64,000 nt of DNA from JANXYY01 sp035530875 (GCA_035530875.1 DATKUB010000006.1:16460-80459), one strand, 5' to 3'. Positions 33,495-42,827 are shown, counted from the stretch's first letter. Numbers and translations: made by a program. Notes: generated by a model not told the origin, from the sequence alone.

Positions 33495-34637
33495 TTATTT
33501 CTGTTTGCCGGTGAACAACGCTCGCATAGATACGACGCCGTCAACGGTGTTACCGGCGTGACCGAGGTGACGCAGATTCCAGTTGTCCTCGATCGTGGTT
33601 AGCAGTGAGTAATGGTTGTACGGCGTGTGGTCTACGAAGTGCCGAGGACCGGAGGCTGTAACGACGATCGCCGGGATGAGTCCGCCGCCGTACGTGCCGC
33701 CAGGCCAGGTCGCGCTGATCCGAGGGTCAGCCGCACCAACGTAAGGGGAGCCACAGCAATTGTCCGTGCTCTCCCAGCCACCGTTTGTGGTGTTGCCGGT
33801 GTAGTCGTTCTCGTCGGTGACGATCACGATCGCAGAGCGTTTCGTCCACGCCTTCGAACCCATAATGGTGTCGACAGCAGTGTGCACGAATGCATCCGCC
33901 TTCTGCTTCAACGCGGAATCATTTGCGTCATCTTTGGCGCTGCCGTATGGACATGGAGTTTCCGGATGGTCGGCGATCGCGGTGTAGATCCCGCCATGCA
34001 TGTCATTGCACTGGTTGGGGCTGATCCAGACGAATTGCGGTGCCTGGGGGCTGTTTAGATCCGTCGACAATTCAGAGTAGTCCTTGATTTTGGCCATCCG
34101 CGCCGGGTTGTTCTTGATGTTGTCGAACAGTACGAACGGGTTGTGCTTCTTTGCATACAGTGATGCTGTGGTGCCATCGGGCAGCACCGGGCCGGCGGAG
34201 GCGAGTTTGTCGGCAGGCAAGGACTCCATGTAGGCACCCCAACTGACGTGGTGAGACTCCAACTGGTCGACGATGGTCTTGTGGTCCAAGTTCACCACAT
34301 TTTTGTCGTGGTCATCTTGGATGCCGAAATTGTCACCCGCAATCGAGGCAATGTAGTTCGGCATAGACGGGTGGGTTACCCCGTAATAGTGGTCTGCCGT
34401 CGAATATGTATTGGCGAGGTTGGTGATGAAGGGAGCATTAGCATCGCCGATCACGCTTGACTGGGAGTGGTTCTCCAGCATGATCACATACAGGTGATCG
34501 AACGCGTTCGCACTAGAATTTGAGGATTTCTTCTTGGCCACCTGATGCGTGTTGGTCGCCACGGCTGACGTTGCGTTCAAGGCGAACGCGGCGACAATGG
34601 CCAATGCTCCGGCAGTAAGCCGGGTTCTCATTTTCAT
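33495..34637 (-). CDS. secreted phosphoesterase (acid phosphatase / phospholipase C-like)
   Basis: 380 residues with a signal peptide (MKMRTRLTAGALAIVAAFAL, cleavage near AVA). The mature part resembles the phosphoesterase family PF04185: IMLENHSQSSVIGD near the start, HPSMPNYIASIAGDNFG, QFVWISPNQCNDMHGG, IVIVTDENDYTGNT and the C-terminal HYSLLTTIEDNWNLRHLG. The family binds metal ions with Asp/His/Asn residues of this type. GC and third-position bias are clearly higher than in glnE. It is divergent from the exported lactamase-fold gene and probably shares its regulatory region. Confidence 0.85.
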   Translation of the reverse strand: MKMRTRLTAGALAIVAAFALNATSAVATNTHQVAKKKSSNSSANAFDHLYVIMLENHSQSSVIGDANAPFITNLANTYSTADHYYGVTHPSMPNYIASIAGDNFGIQDDHDKNVVNLDHKTIVDQLESHHVSWGAYMESLPADKLASAGPVLPDGTTASLYAKKHNPFVLFDNIKNNPARMAKIKDYSELSTDLNSPQAPQFVWISPNQCNDMHGGIYTAIADHPETPCPYGSAKDDANDSALKQKADAFVHTAVDTIMGSKAWTKRSAIVIVTDENDYTGNTTNGGWESTDNCCGSPYVGAADPRISATWPGGTYGGGLIPAIVVTASGPRHFVDHTPYNHYSLLTTIEDNWNLRHLGHAGNTVDGVVSMRALFTGKQK

Positions 34638-34706
34638 GGGGCTACCTCTCTCTTTTAGTCTGGTTTTGGATTCTTCAGGCTGCTTTTCCCCATGTCAATG
34701 ATTTAT

Positions 34707-34719
34707 CTAAACGATTTAC
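34707..34719. promoter_or_regulatory. LacI-type operator-like site between divergent exported genes
   Basis: CTAAACGATTTAC at 34707-34719 lies in the 150-bp gap between the phosphoesterase start (34637) and the lactamase-fold gene start (34789). It is nearly the same as TCTAAACGTTTCTAC upstream of the LacI-family gene. AAACG-T/A-TT with a central CG is typical of LacI-family operators. Confidence 0.45.
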
Positions 34720-34788
34720 ATTTGCCTACCCTGCTGCTAATTTTCAATTCTCTGCTTACTCGGCCGATGGATCCTCCTAGGAGTTCTC

Positions 34789-36519
34789 ATGCCACGTTCT
34801 ATTCGTTTAGCGTTAACGCTCGGTATCGCTGCCCTTGCCAGCCTCGCTTCGTTCGTGACCATCAACCCGGCGGTGGCGGCGGTGTCCAATGCCGTCCCAT
34901 GTTCGACCGGGGGGTCTTGGAGTCAGGGCCAGTTCAACATCTACTGGTTTGACGTGGATCAAGGCGACAGTCAGCTGATCGTCGGTCCCACCGGCAAGAC
35001 GATGCTGATCGACTTGGGCGAGAACAGTTGGAACTCCCAGGGGGTCAATACCAATGCCACAGCCGTGGCCGCTCAGATCCGAACCATCTGCGGGACGGGT
35101 ACGAACCCGGTTAATCTCGACTACGTGATGGCCTCGCACCAGCACTTAGATCACATCGGGTACGCCGGCAACCCGGGCGACACCAGTGCCTATGGCAATG
35201 GGCTCTATCAATTGCTTACCCCGACCGCGGTGGGTGGACTGGGTTTCACCGTCGGCACCCTGTTTGACCACGACGCGGGCACCTGGACCGACGCGAACAA
35301 TAACGGCATCTGCGACATCGGAACCTCGGCCGCCCCCGAGCCCGAGGTCGCCTGGCACAACGTCGGCACCACGAGCATGACTGCTCGGCGTTTCATTTGC
35401 TGGCTCTACGGTCCGGCCGGCCAGCCTGACCGAGCCAACATTGAGGGCAAGGTTGTGACCCTCACCAACTCCGGTGTCTGGCCCGCGATCGACCTGGGCG
35501 GTGCGGCCGGCACCATCGAGGAGGCCAACGCCAAAGGGGTAATGCAGGCTGACGGTACGACGCCAGTCAGCGGTGACCACTCGACCGAGACGAACCCGCC
35601 AAGTGAGAACGACTACTCGATCGGCGTTAAATTCACCTACGGCGCTTACAACTACGCGACTGCCGGCGACAGCGATGGTGAGTACAACACTTCGGCCAAC
35701 AGTTACACCTACAACGACGTCGAGTCCCTGCTCGCGACCAAGATGGGCAAGGTCGAAACGGTTCGCGCCAACCATCATGGTTCGGCACACTCGTCCTCAG
35801 CCAACTACGTCAACGCCCTGGACCCGCAGATGACGGTCATCTCCTGTGGAATTAACTCCTATGGTCATCCGGGCAACCGAACGCTAAACACCTATCGCGC
35901 GATCGCAGCGGACATCTACCTGATGAACAACCCATGCGACACCACCGATGCAACTGGTGCGGCCATCGACTACTCAGGAACGTTCAACCATGACGGCACG
36001 GTCCATCTCGCCACGACTGGAACCAACGGATCGAGCTACACGGTCTACTACGACACCGGGAGTCGGACCTACTTGACTGGAGCAGGTGCCGGCACGAACG
36101 GCGACCCTACTCAGGTGAAGGTTAACGAGGTTCTGATGGCGCCTTCGAGTGGCGGTACTGAGTGGGCGGAACTCTACAATCCGCTTACCGCGCCCGTTGA
36201 TGTCAGCGGCTTCTACATCGACGACGTCGCCGGGGGCGGTGGAGCGCCGAAGCAAATTCCGGCCGGCACCCTCATTCCGGCCGGCGGACGCTATGTCATG
36301 GACATTCCTTCTGGGTTTTTCAACAACACGGGGGCCGAAACGGTTCGGTTCCTATCTGGATCGGGAGCCAGCGAGATCACCTACGACTCTTACAGTTGGA
36401 GCCTGTCTTCAACCAAGTATGACCAGGTTTTTCACCGCACCGGTGATGGGGGCCCCTGGTGTAACACCATCTCAACCAACCTGACCAAAGGAACCGCAAA
36501 CCCCGCGACCTGTCCGTGA
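34789..36519 (+). CDS. exported metallo-beta-lactamase-fold protein with lamin-tail domain
   Basis: 576 residues: signal peptide (IRLALTLGIAALASLASFVT, ending near AVA). A ComEC-type metallo-beta-lactamase domain follows (about 45-420), with FDVDQGDSQLIVGPTGKTML, the metal motif SHQHLDHIG and VRANHHGSAHSSS. A C-terminal lamin-tail domain (about 440-560) has VNEVLMAPSSGGTEWAELYN and VDVSGFYIDD. The likely role is an extracellular nuclease or phosphohydrolase of the competence-protein type. AGGAG precedes the ATG by 6 bases. The next gene overlaps its stop by 4 nt. High-GC codon use sets it apart from the core genes. Confidence 0.8.
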   Translation: MPRSIRLALTLGIAALASLASFVTINPAVAAVSNAVPCSTGGSWSQGQFNIYWFDVDQGDSQLIVGPTGKTMLIDLGENSWNSQGVNTNATAVAAQIRTICGTGTNPVNLDYVMASHQHLDHIGYAGNPGDTSAYGNGLYQLLTPTAVGGLGFTVGTLFDHDAGTWTDANNNGICDIGTSAAPEPEVAWHNVGTTSMTARRFICWLYGPAGQPDRANIEGKVVTLTNSGVWPAIDLGGAAGTIEEANAKGVMQADGTTPVSGDHSTETNPPSENDYSIGVKFTYGAYNYATAGDSDGEYNTSANSYTYNDVESLLATKMGKVETVRANHHGSAHSSSANYVNALDPQMTVISCGINSYGHPGNRTLNTYRAIAADIYLMNNPCDTTDATGAAIDYSGTFNHDGTVHLATTGTNGSSYTVYYDTGSRTYLTGAGAGTNGDPTQVKVNEVLMAPSSGGTEWAELYNPLTAPVDVSGFYIDDVAGGGGAPKQIPAGTLIPAGGRYVMDIPSGFFNNTGAETVRFLSGSGASEITYDSYSWSLSSTKYDQVFHRTGDGGPWCNTISTNLTKGTANPATCP

Positions 36520-37073
36520 TCCATCGGGTCACGGTGGCTCTGGTGCTCTTAGTGAGCGCCTTGGTGATTGGTGTTGGCTTTAGCTCTGCTACCGCACCGG
36601 TGACCGCATCGCCAGAGCGGGGCGATGGTCGGCTGGTGCTGGTCAGCGGTCGTGACGACCACGGGATGGTTGCGATGCGCCAGGTCCCTGTCTACGAGGA
36701 ACCCGAGTCTGCTTACGTTGCGGGGAAGATCATGGACGGCACATTGGCTCGGGTGGTCGAGATCCAGGGGCAGTGGCTTCGGATCGAGACCGTCGAGGGT
36801 CTTAACGTCACGGGGTGGATCAACGATTTCTACCTGCGCGGTGAAGTTCGCCTGGTCGGGCCGCCACCGTCTTGCGCAGTCCAAATCGCCGGTGCCCGTC
36901 GCGACGGCGGGACGCTCGTGGTGGTCCGTGAGTTTCGTGCTGACCGGGTTCTGGTCGAAACTCGCACACCCCCTTTTGTCCGGGGCTGGGTGCTCCGCGC
37001 GGACCTTCAGGAGTTGGCGCCACAGGGCGGCAACTGCGGAGACATTTCACCAGACGACCGGCACACGCACTAA
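36516..37073 (+). CDS. exported SH3-like-domain protein
   Basis: 185 residues with an N-terminal hydrophobic signal/anchor (VALVLLVSALVIGVGF) followed by a bacterial SH3-type region: MRQVPVYEEPESAYVAGKIM, GQWLRIETVEGLNVTGWIND and, in a second copy-like part, PPFVRGWVLRADLQEL. GTG start overlaps the previous stop (GTGA), so it is co-translated with the lactamase-fold protein and probably works with it at the cell surface. Precise function unknown. Confidence 0.65.
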   Translation: MIHRVTVALVLLVSALVIGVGFSSATAPVTASPERGDGRLVLVSGRDDHGMVAMRQVPVYEEPESAYVAGKIMDGTLARVVEIQGQWLRIETVEGLNVTGWINDFYLRGEVRLVGPPPSCAVQIAGARRDGGTLVVVREFRADRVLVETRTPPFVRGWVLRADLQELAPQGGNCGDISPDDRHTH

Positions 37074-37100
37074 CTCGTCGTGGTTGAACCTTGACCAGGA

Positions 37101-38111
37101 TCAGGTCGGACAGCCGCAACTCTGGTGCCGAATGAGCGAGCATCGGAGAGGCGCGACCTTTGTGGGAGCCTCGCCGCCGATCTGCCTTAGCAGTTGATCG
37201 ACGGTGGCAGTCCCCAGAGCCGCGAACGGCACTCGAACGACGGTCATGGGTGGGGTCAGGTACTCGCTCTGCACGGTGCCGTCGATGGTGATCAGCGCGA
37301 GATCGACACCGATCTTTCGGCCGGCCTCGTGTGCTGCGCGCACGACTCCTAAGCCGTGTTCATCCGTAGTGGCACAAATGGCGGTCACGTCAGGGCGCCG
37401 CGCTAGCAGTTCTCGGGTCGCCAGGTAGGCGGAGTCCGCCAGGTGTTCGTAGCCGCACGGCAAGATTAGGTCTTCTTCCACGGGGTGTGAAGCCGCGGCG
37501 AGTGCTTCGCGGAAGCCGGCTGTTCGGGCTTGGATTGGCGATCCTGAGATCGGCCCAGTCAGGCAGGCAATATACCGGTGTCCATGCTCCACCAGGTGAT
37601 TCGTCGCCTCCAGGCCGGCTAGGCGGTCATCGGCGACAACTGTGGTGACGTCGTCGGAGTGGTGGTGGGTGATGACGTGTGGGACCTGTGCGTCTGCCAG
37701 CAACTTGACCGGCTGCAGGTGCCCCTCGGTGGGGGCGAGGATGACGCCATCAACGGCGGCATCGAGAAGTGCTTGCAGCTGGGCGAGCTCGCGATCGGCA
37801 CTGAACCGAGTGGCGGAGATGAACAGGTGCTGATGGCGCTGGAGTGCCGCGTCCTCGATCGCCGCCGCGAGCTGGGCGAAGAACGGCCGAGCCAGATCTG
37901 GGATCACCAGACCGATGGTGGCTGTGCGTTTGGTCCGTAGGCCGCGGGCTAGCCGATTGGGTCGGTATCCGAGGGTCTCAATGGCTTCCTCAACCCGGAG
38001 CCGAGCCGCTGCAGATACGGGACGGGGTCCGTTGTTGAGCACGTAACTGACCACAGCGGTCGACGTACCGGCGAGGGCAGCGACATCTCGCACACTGGGT
38101 CGGTTCGTCAT
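37101..38111 (-). CDS. LacI-family transcriptional regulator
   Basis: 336 residues: N-terminal DNA-binding HTH (SVRDVAALAGTSTAVVSYVL, then NNGPRPVSAAARLRVEEAIE, LGYRPNRLARGL) and a periplasmic-binding-protein-like effector domain (TIGLVIPDLARPFFAQLAAAIE, ITIDGTVQSEYLTPPMTVVRVP). Start is the ATG at 38111 with AAAGGA about 7 bases before; a longer frame to 38153 lacks support. It lies convergent to the exported SH3 gene and likely controls that operon and itself, given the shared operator-like words. The ligand (usually a sugar) is unknown. Confidence 0.88.
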   Translation of the reverse strand: MTNRPSVRDVAALAGTSTAVVSYVLNNGPRPVSAAARLRVEEAIETLGYRPNRLARGLRTKRTATIGLVIPDLARPFFAQLAAAIEDAALQRHQHLFISATRFSADRELAQLQALLDAAVDGVILAPTEGHLQPVKLLADAQVPHVITHHHSDDVTTVVADDRLAGLEATNHLVEHGHRYIACLTGPISGSPIQARTAGFREALAAASHPVEEDLILPCGYEHLADSAYLATRELLARRPDVTAICATTDEHGLGVVRAAHEAGRKIGVDLALITIDGTVQSEYLTPPMTVVRVPFAALGTATVDQLLRQIGGEAPTKVAPLRCSLIRHQSCGCPT

Positions 38112-38156
38112 CTCGGTCCTTTCAAGGTGAGCAGAACATGTCATGGACAGCATCCC

Positions 38157-38176
38157 ACGTTTCTAAACGTTTCTAC
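38157..38176. promoter_or_regulatory. operator-like repeats upstream of the LacI-family gene
   Basis: ACGTTTCTA occurs twice with a 10-bp period (38157-38165 and 38167-38175), forming the palindrome AAACGTTT at 38165-38172. It is 46 bp before the regulator's start codon, a sensible place for autorepression. Confidence 0.5.
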
Positions 38177-38435
38177 TTGGGAGTAAGCGGCACGGTTGGC
38201 TGGGAGTGGAACCACGAGCGAAATGATTGTCAGCCAGGATCGATGGCCCAAGTTTGAAGCTAATCATTTATCTGATCAAGCCGGAGATGTCATCTTGCAG
38301 ATAGGCTCATTTGAGATTGTAAAACTGTGGATAACGCCTCAGCGCCTTCCCAATACGATCCTGCTTGATTCCTGACAGCCAGCTCAGGAGATGGTATCGT
38401 GATTGAATGTTCAACTAATCGCTAAGGATGGCCAG

Positions 38436-39212
38436 ATGACTGTAATGCCGTCGATCTACCTGGGCCACGGCGCGCCGCCGCTAGTTGATGATCCGTTCTG
38501 GCCGGACCAGTTAACAAAGTGGAGCGCGGAAATCCCAACGCCCAAAGCGATTTTGGTGGTGAGCGCCCACTGGGAGTCGGCGCCCCTAACCATTGGTGCT
38601 ACCGACTTGGGAGTTCCGCTCACTTACGATTTTTATGGCTTCCCGCAGCGGTATTACCAGGTGCAGTACGCGGTACCGGGCGCCCCAGAACTGGCAAACA
38701 GAGTCGAAGCTTTAATGCCAGACAATGAGCCAATCGCACACCAGCCGCAGCGAGGTCTAGACCATGGTGCTTACGTGCCACTGACGGTCATGTATCCCAA
38801 GGCAGAAATCCCGGTTCTTCAAATTTCAATGCCAACTCTTGATCCGGCTCGTTTGCTGCAACTTGGAAAGCGGCTTTCGCCGTTGCGTGAGGAAGGCGTG
38901 CTGATTATTGGATCGGGCTTTCTAACCCACGGACTTCCCTATGTTTCTTTCGGTGACCCGCATGGGGTCGCGCCAACGTGGTCCAGCGAGTTTGATCATT
39001 GGTGCGACGAGGCGCTTATGCGAGGCGACGTCGACACGCTTCTCGATTTCAAGCATCGAGCGCCAGGCATGCCGTATGCCCATCCCACGACGGAGCACTT
39101 CGCGCCGCTGTTTGTGGCTCTCGGCGCTGCAATCGGGGGAAGTACGCCGCCTACGACAAAGGTCGATGGATATTGGTACGGACTTGCAAAACGGTCTTAC
39201 GAAATGGCCTGA
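38436..39212 (+). CDS. DODA/LigB-type class III extradiol ring-cleavage dioxygenase-like protein
   Basis: 258 residues, of the YgiD/4,5-DOPA-dioxygenase group. Metal-ligand regions: MPSIYLGHGAPPL (first His), VVSAHWES (second His), RGLDHGAYVPLTVMYP (third) and IIGSGFLTHGL. The natural aromatic substrate is unknown. ATG 38436 has AAGGA about 7 bases upstream and yields the usual N-terminus; the open frame begins earlier at a TTG without support. Its end overlaps the convergent exporter gene. Confidence 0.85.
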   Translation: MTVMPSIYLGHGAPPLVDDPFWPDQLTKWSAEIPTPKAILVVSAHWESAPLTIGATDLGVPLTYDFYGFPQRYYQVQYAVPGAPELANRVEALMPDNEPIAHQPQRGLDHGAYVPLTVMYPKAEIPVLQISMPTLDPARLLQLGKRLSPLREEGVLIIGSGFLTHGLPYVSFGDPHGVAPTWSSEFDHWCDEALMRGDVDTLLDFKHRAPGMPYAHPTTEHFAPLFVALGAAIGGSTPPTTKVDGYWYGLAKRSYEMA

Positions 39213-40090
39213 GATACCTGATCTTCGGCCAGACCCGACCTTTTTGTGGCGTACCAAGATCCAATAAGCACGAGTGGAAAACCAATCGCCGTGCCCACGG
39301 TTAGCGGTTCACGGAGGAAGATGATTCCGAGCGCAACCGCAACCGCCGGATTGATATAGGTCACCAACACAATTCTGACCGCACCCATTCGCTCCAGAAG
39401 AGTGAAGAAGGCAAAAAATGCAAGTGCGGTGCACACGACGCCGAGAACCAGCACACTACTAATGGCTTTCACCGACGGAACATGATTTGGCCAACTGTAG
39501 ATGCCTGGGATCAGGTAGATGAAGGCAACAATAGCCACCGTAAGGGCGATGACGCCGAAGGTCGATACATGCGCCAGCTTGCGCGCGGCCATGGCAGGAG
39601 CGGCTGCATAACAAAACGAGACGACTATCAATTGAATAATCGATCGTACGTCCGCCTTACCGCCGCTGATATCGAGCCAGACAAGGGCGGTCACCCCGAT
39701 AAACCCGATCGCTAGCCCGACCAGGCGAGTCGAATGCCAGGCGCTTCGATCACCAAAGAATGCGCCGATCATGGTTCCCATCAGCGGCGTCGTTGCGATC
39801 ATTAGTGCGCCAAGTCCGGACGAGATTCGCGTCTCGGCATCGTTGAGAAGCAGCCATGGCACCCCCATCTCAACGACAGCAAAGGCCAGAACCCAGGGAA
39901 AGGCTTTCATTGCCAGCCGTAATTCATTTCGTTTGATCGCAATCGGAACCATGATCAACGCGGCGATGAGGGTTCGGAGCATGACAACGGTTGCGGGAGA
40001 GAAATCGGTTAAAGCGTACTTAATAAATAGGTAAGGGATGCCCCAAATAACGGAGAGGAGTCCAAAAAGAAAGTAATCGCGCCTAATCAC
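39197..40090 (-). CDS. EamA-family (DMT superfamily) transporter
   Basis: 297 residues with ten predicted membrane helices in two five-helix halves. Each EamA repeat begins with typical words (FGLLSVIWGIPYLFIKYAL; IVVSFCYAAAPAMAARKLA). The C-terminal end has AVALGIIFLREPLTVGTAIG. Members export amino acids, nucleobases or drugs; substrate unknown. Converges with the dioxygenase gene with a 16-bp overlap and lies 20 bp beyond the end of glgA on the same strand. Confidence 0.88.
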   Translation of the reverse strand: MIRRDYFLFGLLSVIWGIPYLFIKYALTDFSPATVVMLRTLIAALIMVPIAIKRNELRLAMKAFPWVLAFAVVEMGVPWLLLNDAETRISSGLGALMIATTPLMGTMIGAFFGDRSAWHSTRLVGLAIGFIGVTALVWLDISGGKADVRSIIQLIVVSFCYAAAPAMAARKLAHVSTFGVIALTVAIVAFIYLIPGIYSWPNHVPSVKAISSVLVLGVVCTALAFFAFFTLLERMGAVRIVLVTYINPAVAVALGIIFLREPLTVGTAIGFPLVLIGSWYATKRSGLAEDQVSQAIS

Positions 40091-40110
40091 TTGCAGAACT
40101 TACCGGAAAC

Positions 40111-41262
40111 TCAAGCGAGGGCGCGCTGGTATACCGCAATCGTGTCTTTGGCCACCTGAGCCCAGCCAAATTCAGCGACGGCCCGCTCGCGGCCCGCTTC
40201 GCCGTAACGCTTTGCGAGGTCTGGATTTTCGGCAACCCTGTTGATGGTATTTGCCAGGCCAAATTCGAATTCGGCATCGTTGTCTGTGTACGGAACCAAC
40301 TCTCCAGTCACCTCATGGGCGACAACTTCAGGAATTCCCCCGACCGCGGAAGCGACTACTGCGGTACCGCATGCCATGGCTTCAAGATTTACAATTCCGA
40401 GCGGTTCATAAATAGATGGACAGACGAAAACTCTGGCGGCAGTTAGCAACGATGTTAGTTGTCGTGTTGAAAGCATTTTCCGAATCCAGATTATGTTTTT
40501 CCGCTCGCCTTGAAGACTTTCGACAAGTTCTTCGACTTCAGCGCCAATTCGTTCTTCGTCTGCGGCGCCGGCTGCGAGGACGAGGGTTAGATCTGGATTA
40601 ACCAACTTCCAAGCCCGAAGCAAATGCGCCAAGCCCTTCTGCCTGGTGATCCGACCAACGAACAGTGCGAATGGAGCATTGGTTAGAATTCCAAATTCAG
40701 TCAGAACCTCTAAATCATTGTTTGGCTTGAAAACTTCCGTGTCTACCCCATTTCTGACGGTGAACACCTTGGCTGGATCCAGTTTGGGATATGAGTTCAA
40801 AATGTCGCCGCGCATCCCGTCGCTGACCGAAATTATCGCCGCCGCGGATTCATAGGCGGTCTTTTCTGCCCAAGACGAAATCCGATATCCACCGCCCAGC
40901 TGTTCGGCTTTCCACGGCCGCAACGGCTCAAGCGAATGTGCGGTGAGAACGTGTGGGCGGTCATGGAGTAGGCCTCCGATATGCCCGGCAAAATTTGCAT
41001 ACCAAGTGTGTGAATGAAGAAGATCGGCAGTTAGACCATCGGCCATCGCTAAATCCGTTGCGAGTGCCGCAAGAGCGGGATTGGCATTCAGAAATTCTTG
41101 AGGGGTCGGTTGGGCAATTGCATCTGAGCGGGGTTGACCAAAACAATGGACCTCAACCTCGACGCTTGCCTTGGCCAGTGCGCGTGCCAATTGCGTCACG
41201 TGAACGCCAGCTCCGCCGTAGACATTTGGTGGCCATTCTTTGGTCAGCAGTGCAACTCGCAT
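40111..41262 (-). CDS. glgA: glycogen synthase / maltose-1-phosphate synthase, GT4 type
   Basis: 383-residue GT-B glycosyltransferase of the actinobacterial GlgA/GlgM group: N-terminal LTKEWPPNVYGGAGVHVTQLA, HSHTWYANFAGHIGG, the nucleotide-binding FVGRITRQKGLAHLLRAW, and SIYEPLGIVNLEAMACGTAVVA. In mycobacteria the counterpart makes maltose-1-phosphate from ADP-glucose for glycogen synthesis; that specificity is inferred. Divergent from glgC with a 69-bp gap, so the donor sugar enzyme and the transferase share a control region. Confidence 0.92.
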   Translation of the reverse strand: MRVALLTKEWPPNVYGGAGVHVTQLARALAKASVEVEVHCFGQPRSDAIAQPTPQEFLNANPALAALATDLAMADGLTADLLHSHTWYANFAGHIGGLLHDRPHVLTAHSLEPLRPWKAEQLGGGYRISSWAEKTAYESAAAIISVSDGMRGDILNSYPKLDPAKVFTVRNGVDTEVFKPNNDLEVLTEFGILTNAPFALFVGRITRQKGLAHLLRAWKLVNPDLTLVLAAGAADEERIGAEVEELVESLQGERKNIIWIRKMLSTRQLTSLLTAARVFVCPSIYEPLGIVNLEAMACGTAVVASAVGGIPEVVAHEVTGELVPYTDNDAEFEFGLANTINRVAENPDLAKRYGEAGRERAVAEFGWAQVAKDTIAVYQRALA

Positions 41263-41331
41263 GAAGCGACGCTATCTCAGGTCATAGTCATTCACTAGGC
41301 ACGCAGCGCTGTTTGCCTCTAACGTCTAGCC

Positions 41332-42555
41332 ATGGCGAGATATCCAGAGGTCCTTGGCATTGTGTTGGCTGGCGGCGAGGGGAAGCGGCTAATGCCGCTG
41401 ACGGCAGATCGGGCCAAACCCGCGGTTCCGTTTGGCGGCTCATATCGGTTGGTGGATTTTGTACTTTCAAATCTGGTCAACGCGGATTTCCACAAGATTG
41501 CCGTTCTCACTCAGTACAAGTCACATTCTCTGGACCGACACATCACAATGACCTGGCGTCTGTCCACGCTTCTGAATAACTACATAACCCCAGTTCCTGC
41601 CCAGCAGCGGCTTGGTCCTCGCTGGTATACGGGGAGCGCAGATGCCATTTTGCAGAACTTCAATCTGATCCAAGATGAAGGGCCAGAACATATTCTGGTC
41701 TTTGGTGCGGATCACGTTTATCGCATGGATCCATCTCAGATGCTTGATCAGCATTTAGAGACTGGTGCTGGAATCACCATCGCGGCCATCAAGGTTCCGC
41801 TTGGCTCGGCCAGTGAATTCGGGGTGATTGAACTTGCAGAAGACGGCATAACAATCAAGGGTTTTCACGAAAAGCCGAGCAATCCACCTCCGATCCCAGG
41901 TGATCCGGAACATGCGTTCGTTTCGATGGGAAACTACATCTTTGAGCGATTGGTCATGGAAGAGGCTCTGCAGACAGACTCTGAGGATTCGACTTCTCGC
42001 CATGATCTCGGCGCGAATATAATTCCAATGCTCACAAAGGCGGGACTGGCAAAGGCCTACGACTTCTCCAAAAATAAAGTTCCCGGTGAGACTGAGCGAG
42101 ATAAGGGTTACTGGCGAGATGTCGGAACTTTAGATGCCTATTTTGATGCCCACATGGATCTGGTGTCGGTCCACCCGGTCTTCAATCTCTACAACCGCGA
42201 ATGGCCACTCTTAACTAATCCACCATCGTTGCCGCCGGCAAAATTTAGCCAAGGGGGTATAGCTCAAGATTCGATTGTCGGGGCAGGCTCGATCATTGCC
42301 GGCGCACATGTGGCTAGAACCGTGTCTTCATATGACGTCATGGTGGCAGAAGGGGCATTTGTGGAAGGCAGCGTGCTCATGCCCTCAGTGCGAATTGGTC
42401 CCAATGCTGTTGTGCGACGAGCAATTTTAGACAAGAACGTTATTGTTGAAGAAGGAGCTCAAATAGGAGTCGACCTCTATCGAGACCGGGAACGGTTTAC
42501 GGTCTCAGAAGGGGGCATCGTAGTTGTCGGCAAGGGCGTCCGAGTAACTCCGTGA
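41332..42555 (+). CDS. glgC: glucose-1-phosphate adenylyltransferase
   Basis: Makes ADP-glucose, the committed step of glycogen synthesis. 407 residues: GIVLAGGEGKRLMPLTADRAKPAVPFGG (nucleotide loop, residues 8-35), YTGSADAILQNF, FGADHVYRMD, FHEKPSNPP, and YWRDVGTLDAYFDAHMDL, with a C-terminal left-handed beta-helix of hexapeptide repeats (SIVGAGSIIAGAHV). Typically allosteric. Paired divergently with glgA. Confidence 0.96.
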   Translation: MARYPEVLGIVLAGGEGKRLMPLTADRAKPAVPFGGSYRLVDFVLSNLVNADFHKIAVLTQYKSHSLDRHITMTWRLSTLLNNYITPVPAQQRLGPRWYTGSADAILQNFNLIQDEGPEHILVFGADHVYRMDPSQMLDQHLETGAGITIAAIKVPLGSASEFGVIELAEDGITIKGFHEKPSNPPPIPGDPEHAFVSMGNYIFERLVMEEALQTDSEDSTSRHDLGANIIPMLTKAGLAKAYDFSKNKVPGETERDKGYWRDVGTLDAYFDAHMDLVSVHPVFNLYNREWPLLTNPPSLPPAKFSQGGIAQDSIVGAGSIIAGAHVARTVSSYDVMVAEGAFVEGSVLMPSVRIGPNAVVRRAILDKNVIVEEGAQIGVDLYRDRERFTVSEGGIVVVGKGVRVTP

Positions 42556-42566
42556 TTGACTTTGCC

Positions 42567-42818
42567 TTATTTTTCAAGTTGTCCCAGCTTCGCGAGTTTT
42601 GCGCGGAGCGTTGGGTCGCTCGGCTCAGTGAGATGCGTTCCATCAGAAAAGACAATTACTGGAATCGACTGCATCCCATTGTTGATCTTCATGATCTTTT
42701 CTAAACCTGACTCGTCTTTCTCAACATCAATGTATTTGTACGTCACGCCAAGTTCGTCAAGCAATCGTTTGGATCTTCGGCAATCTCCGCACCAGCCTGC
42801 TCCGTAAAAAGTGATCAT
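42567..42818 (-). CDS. glutaredoxin/mycoredoxin-like thiol protein
   Basis: 83 residues with the thioredoxin fold and redox motif C-G-D-C (YGAGWCGDCRRSKRLLDELG), the VEKDESG loop and the T-x-P-like GMQSIPVIVFSDGTHL. The size and WCGxC resemble actinobacterial mycoredoxins. Convergent with glgC (12 bp apart) and encoded just after the CopC-like gene on the same strand, so it is probably part of the small envelope copper/redox cluster. Confidence 0.85.
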   Translation of the reverse strand: MITFYGAGWCGDCRRSKRLLDELGVTYKYIDVEKDESGLEKIMKINNGMQSIPVIVFSDGTHLTEPSDPTLRAKLAKLGQLEK

Positions 42819-42827
42819 GAAGGGATT

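Noticed and set aside
35146..35790. Minus-strand open frame of 214 codons
   Set aside because: Shadow of the GC-rich lactamase-fold gene; composition and lack of motifs indicate no gene.
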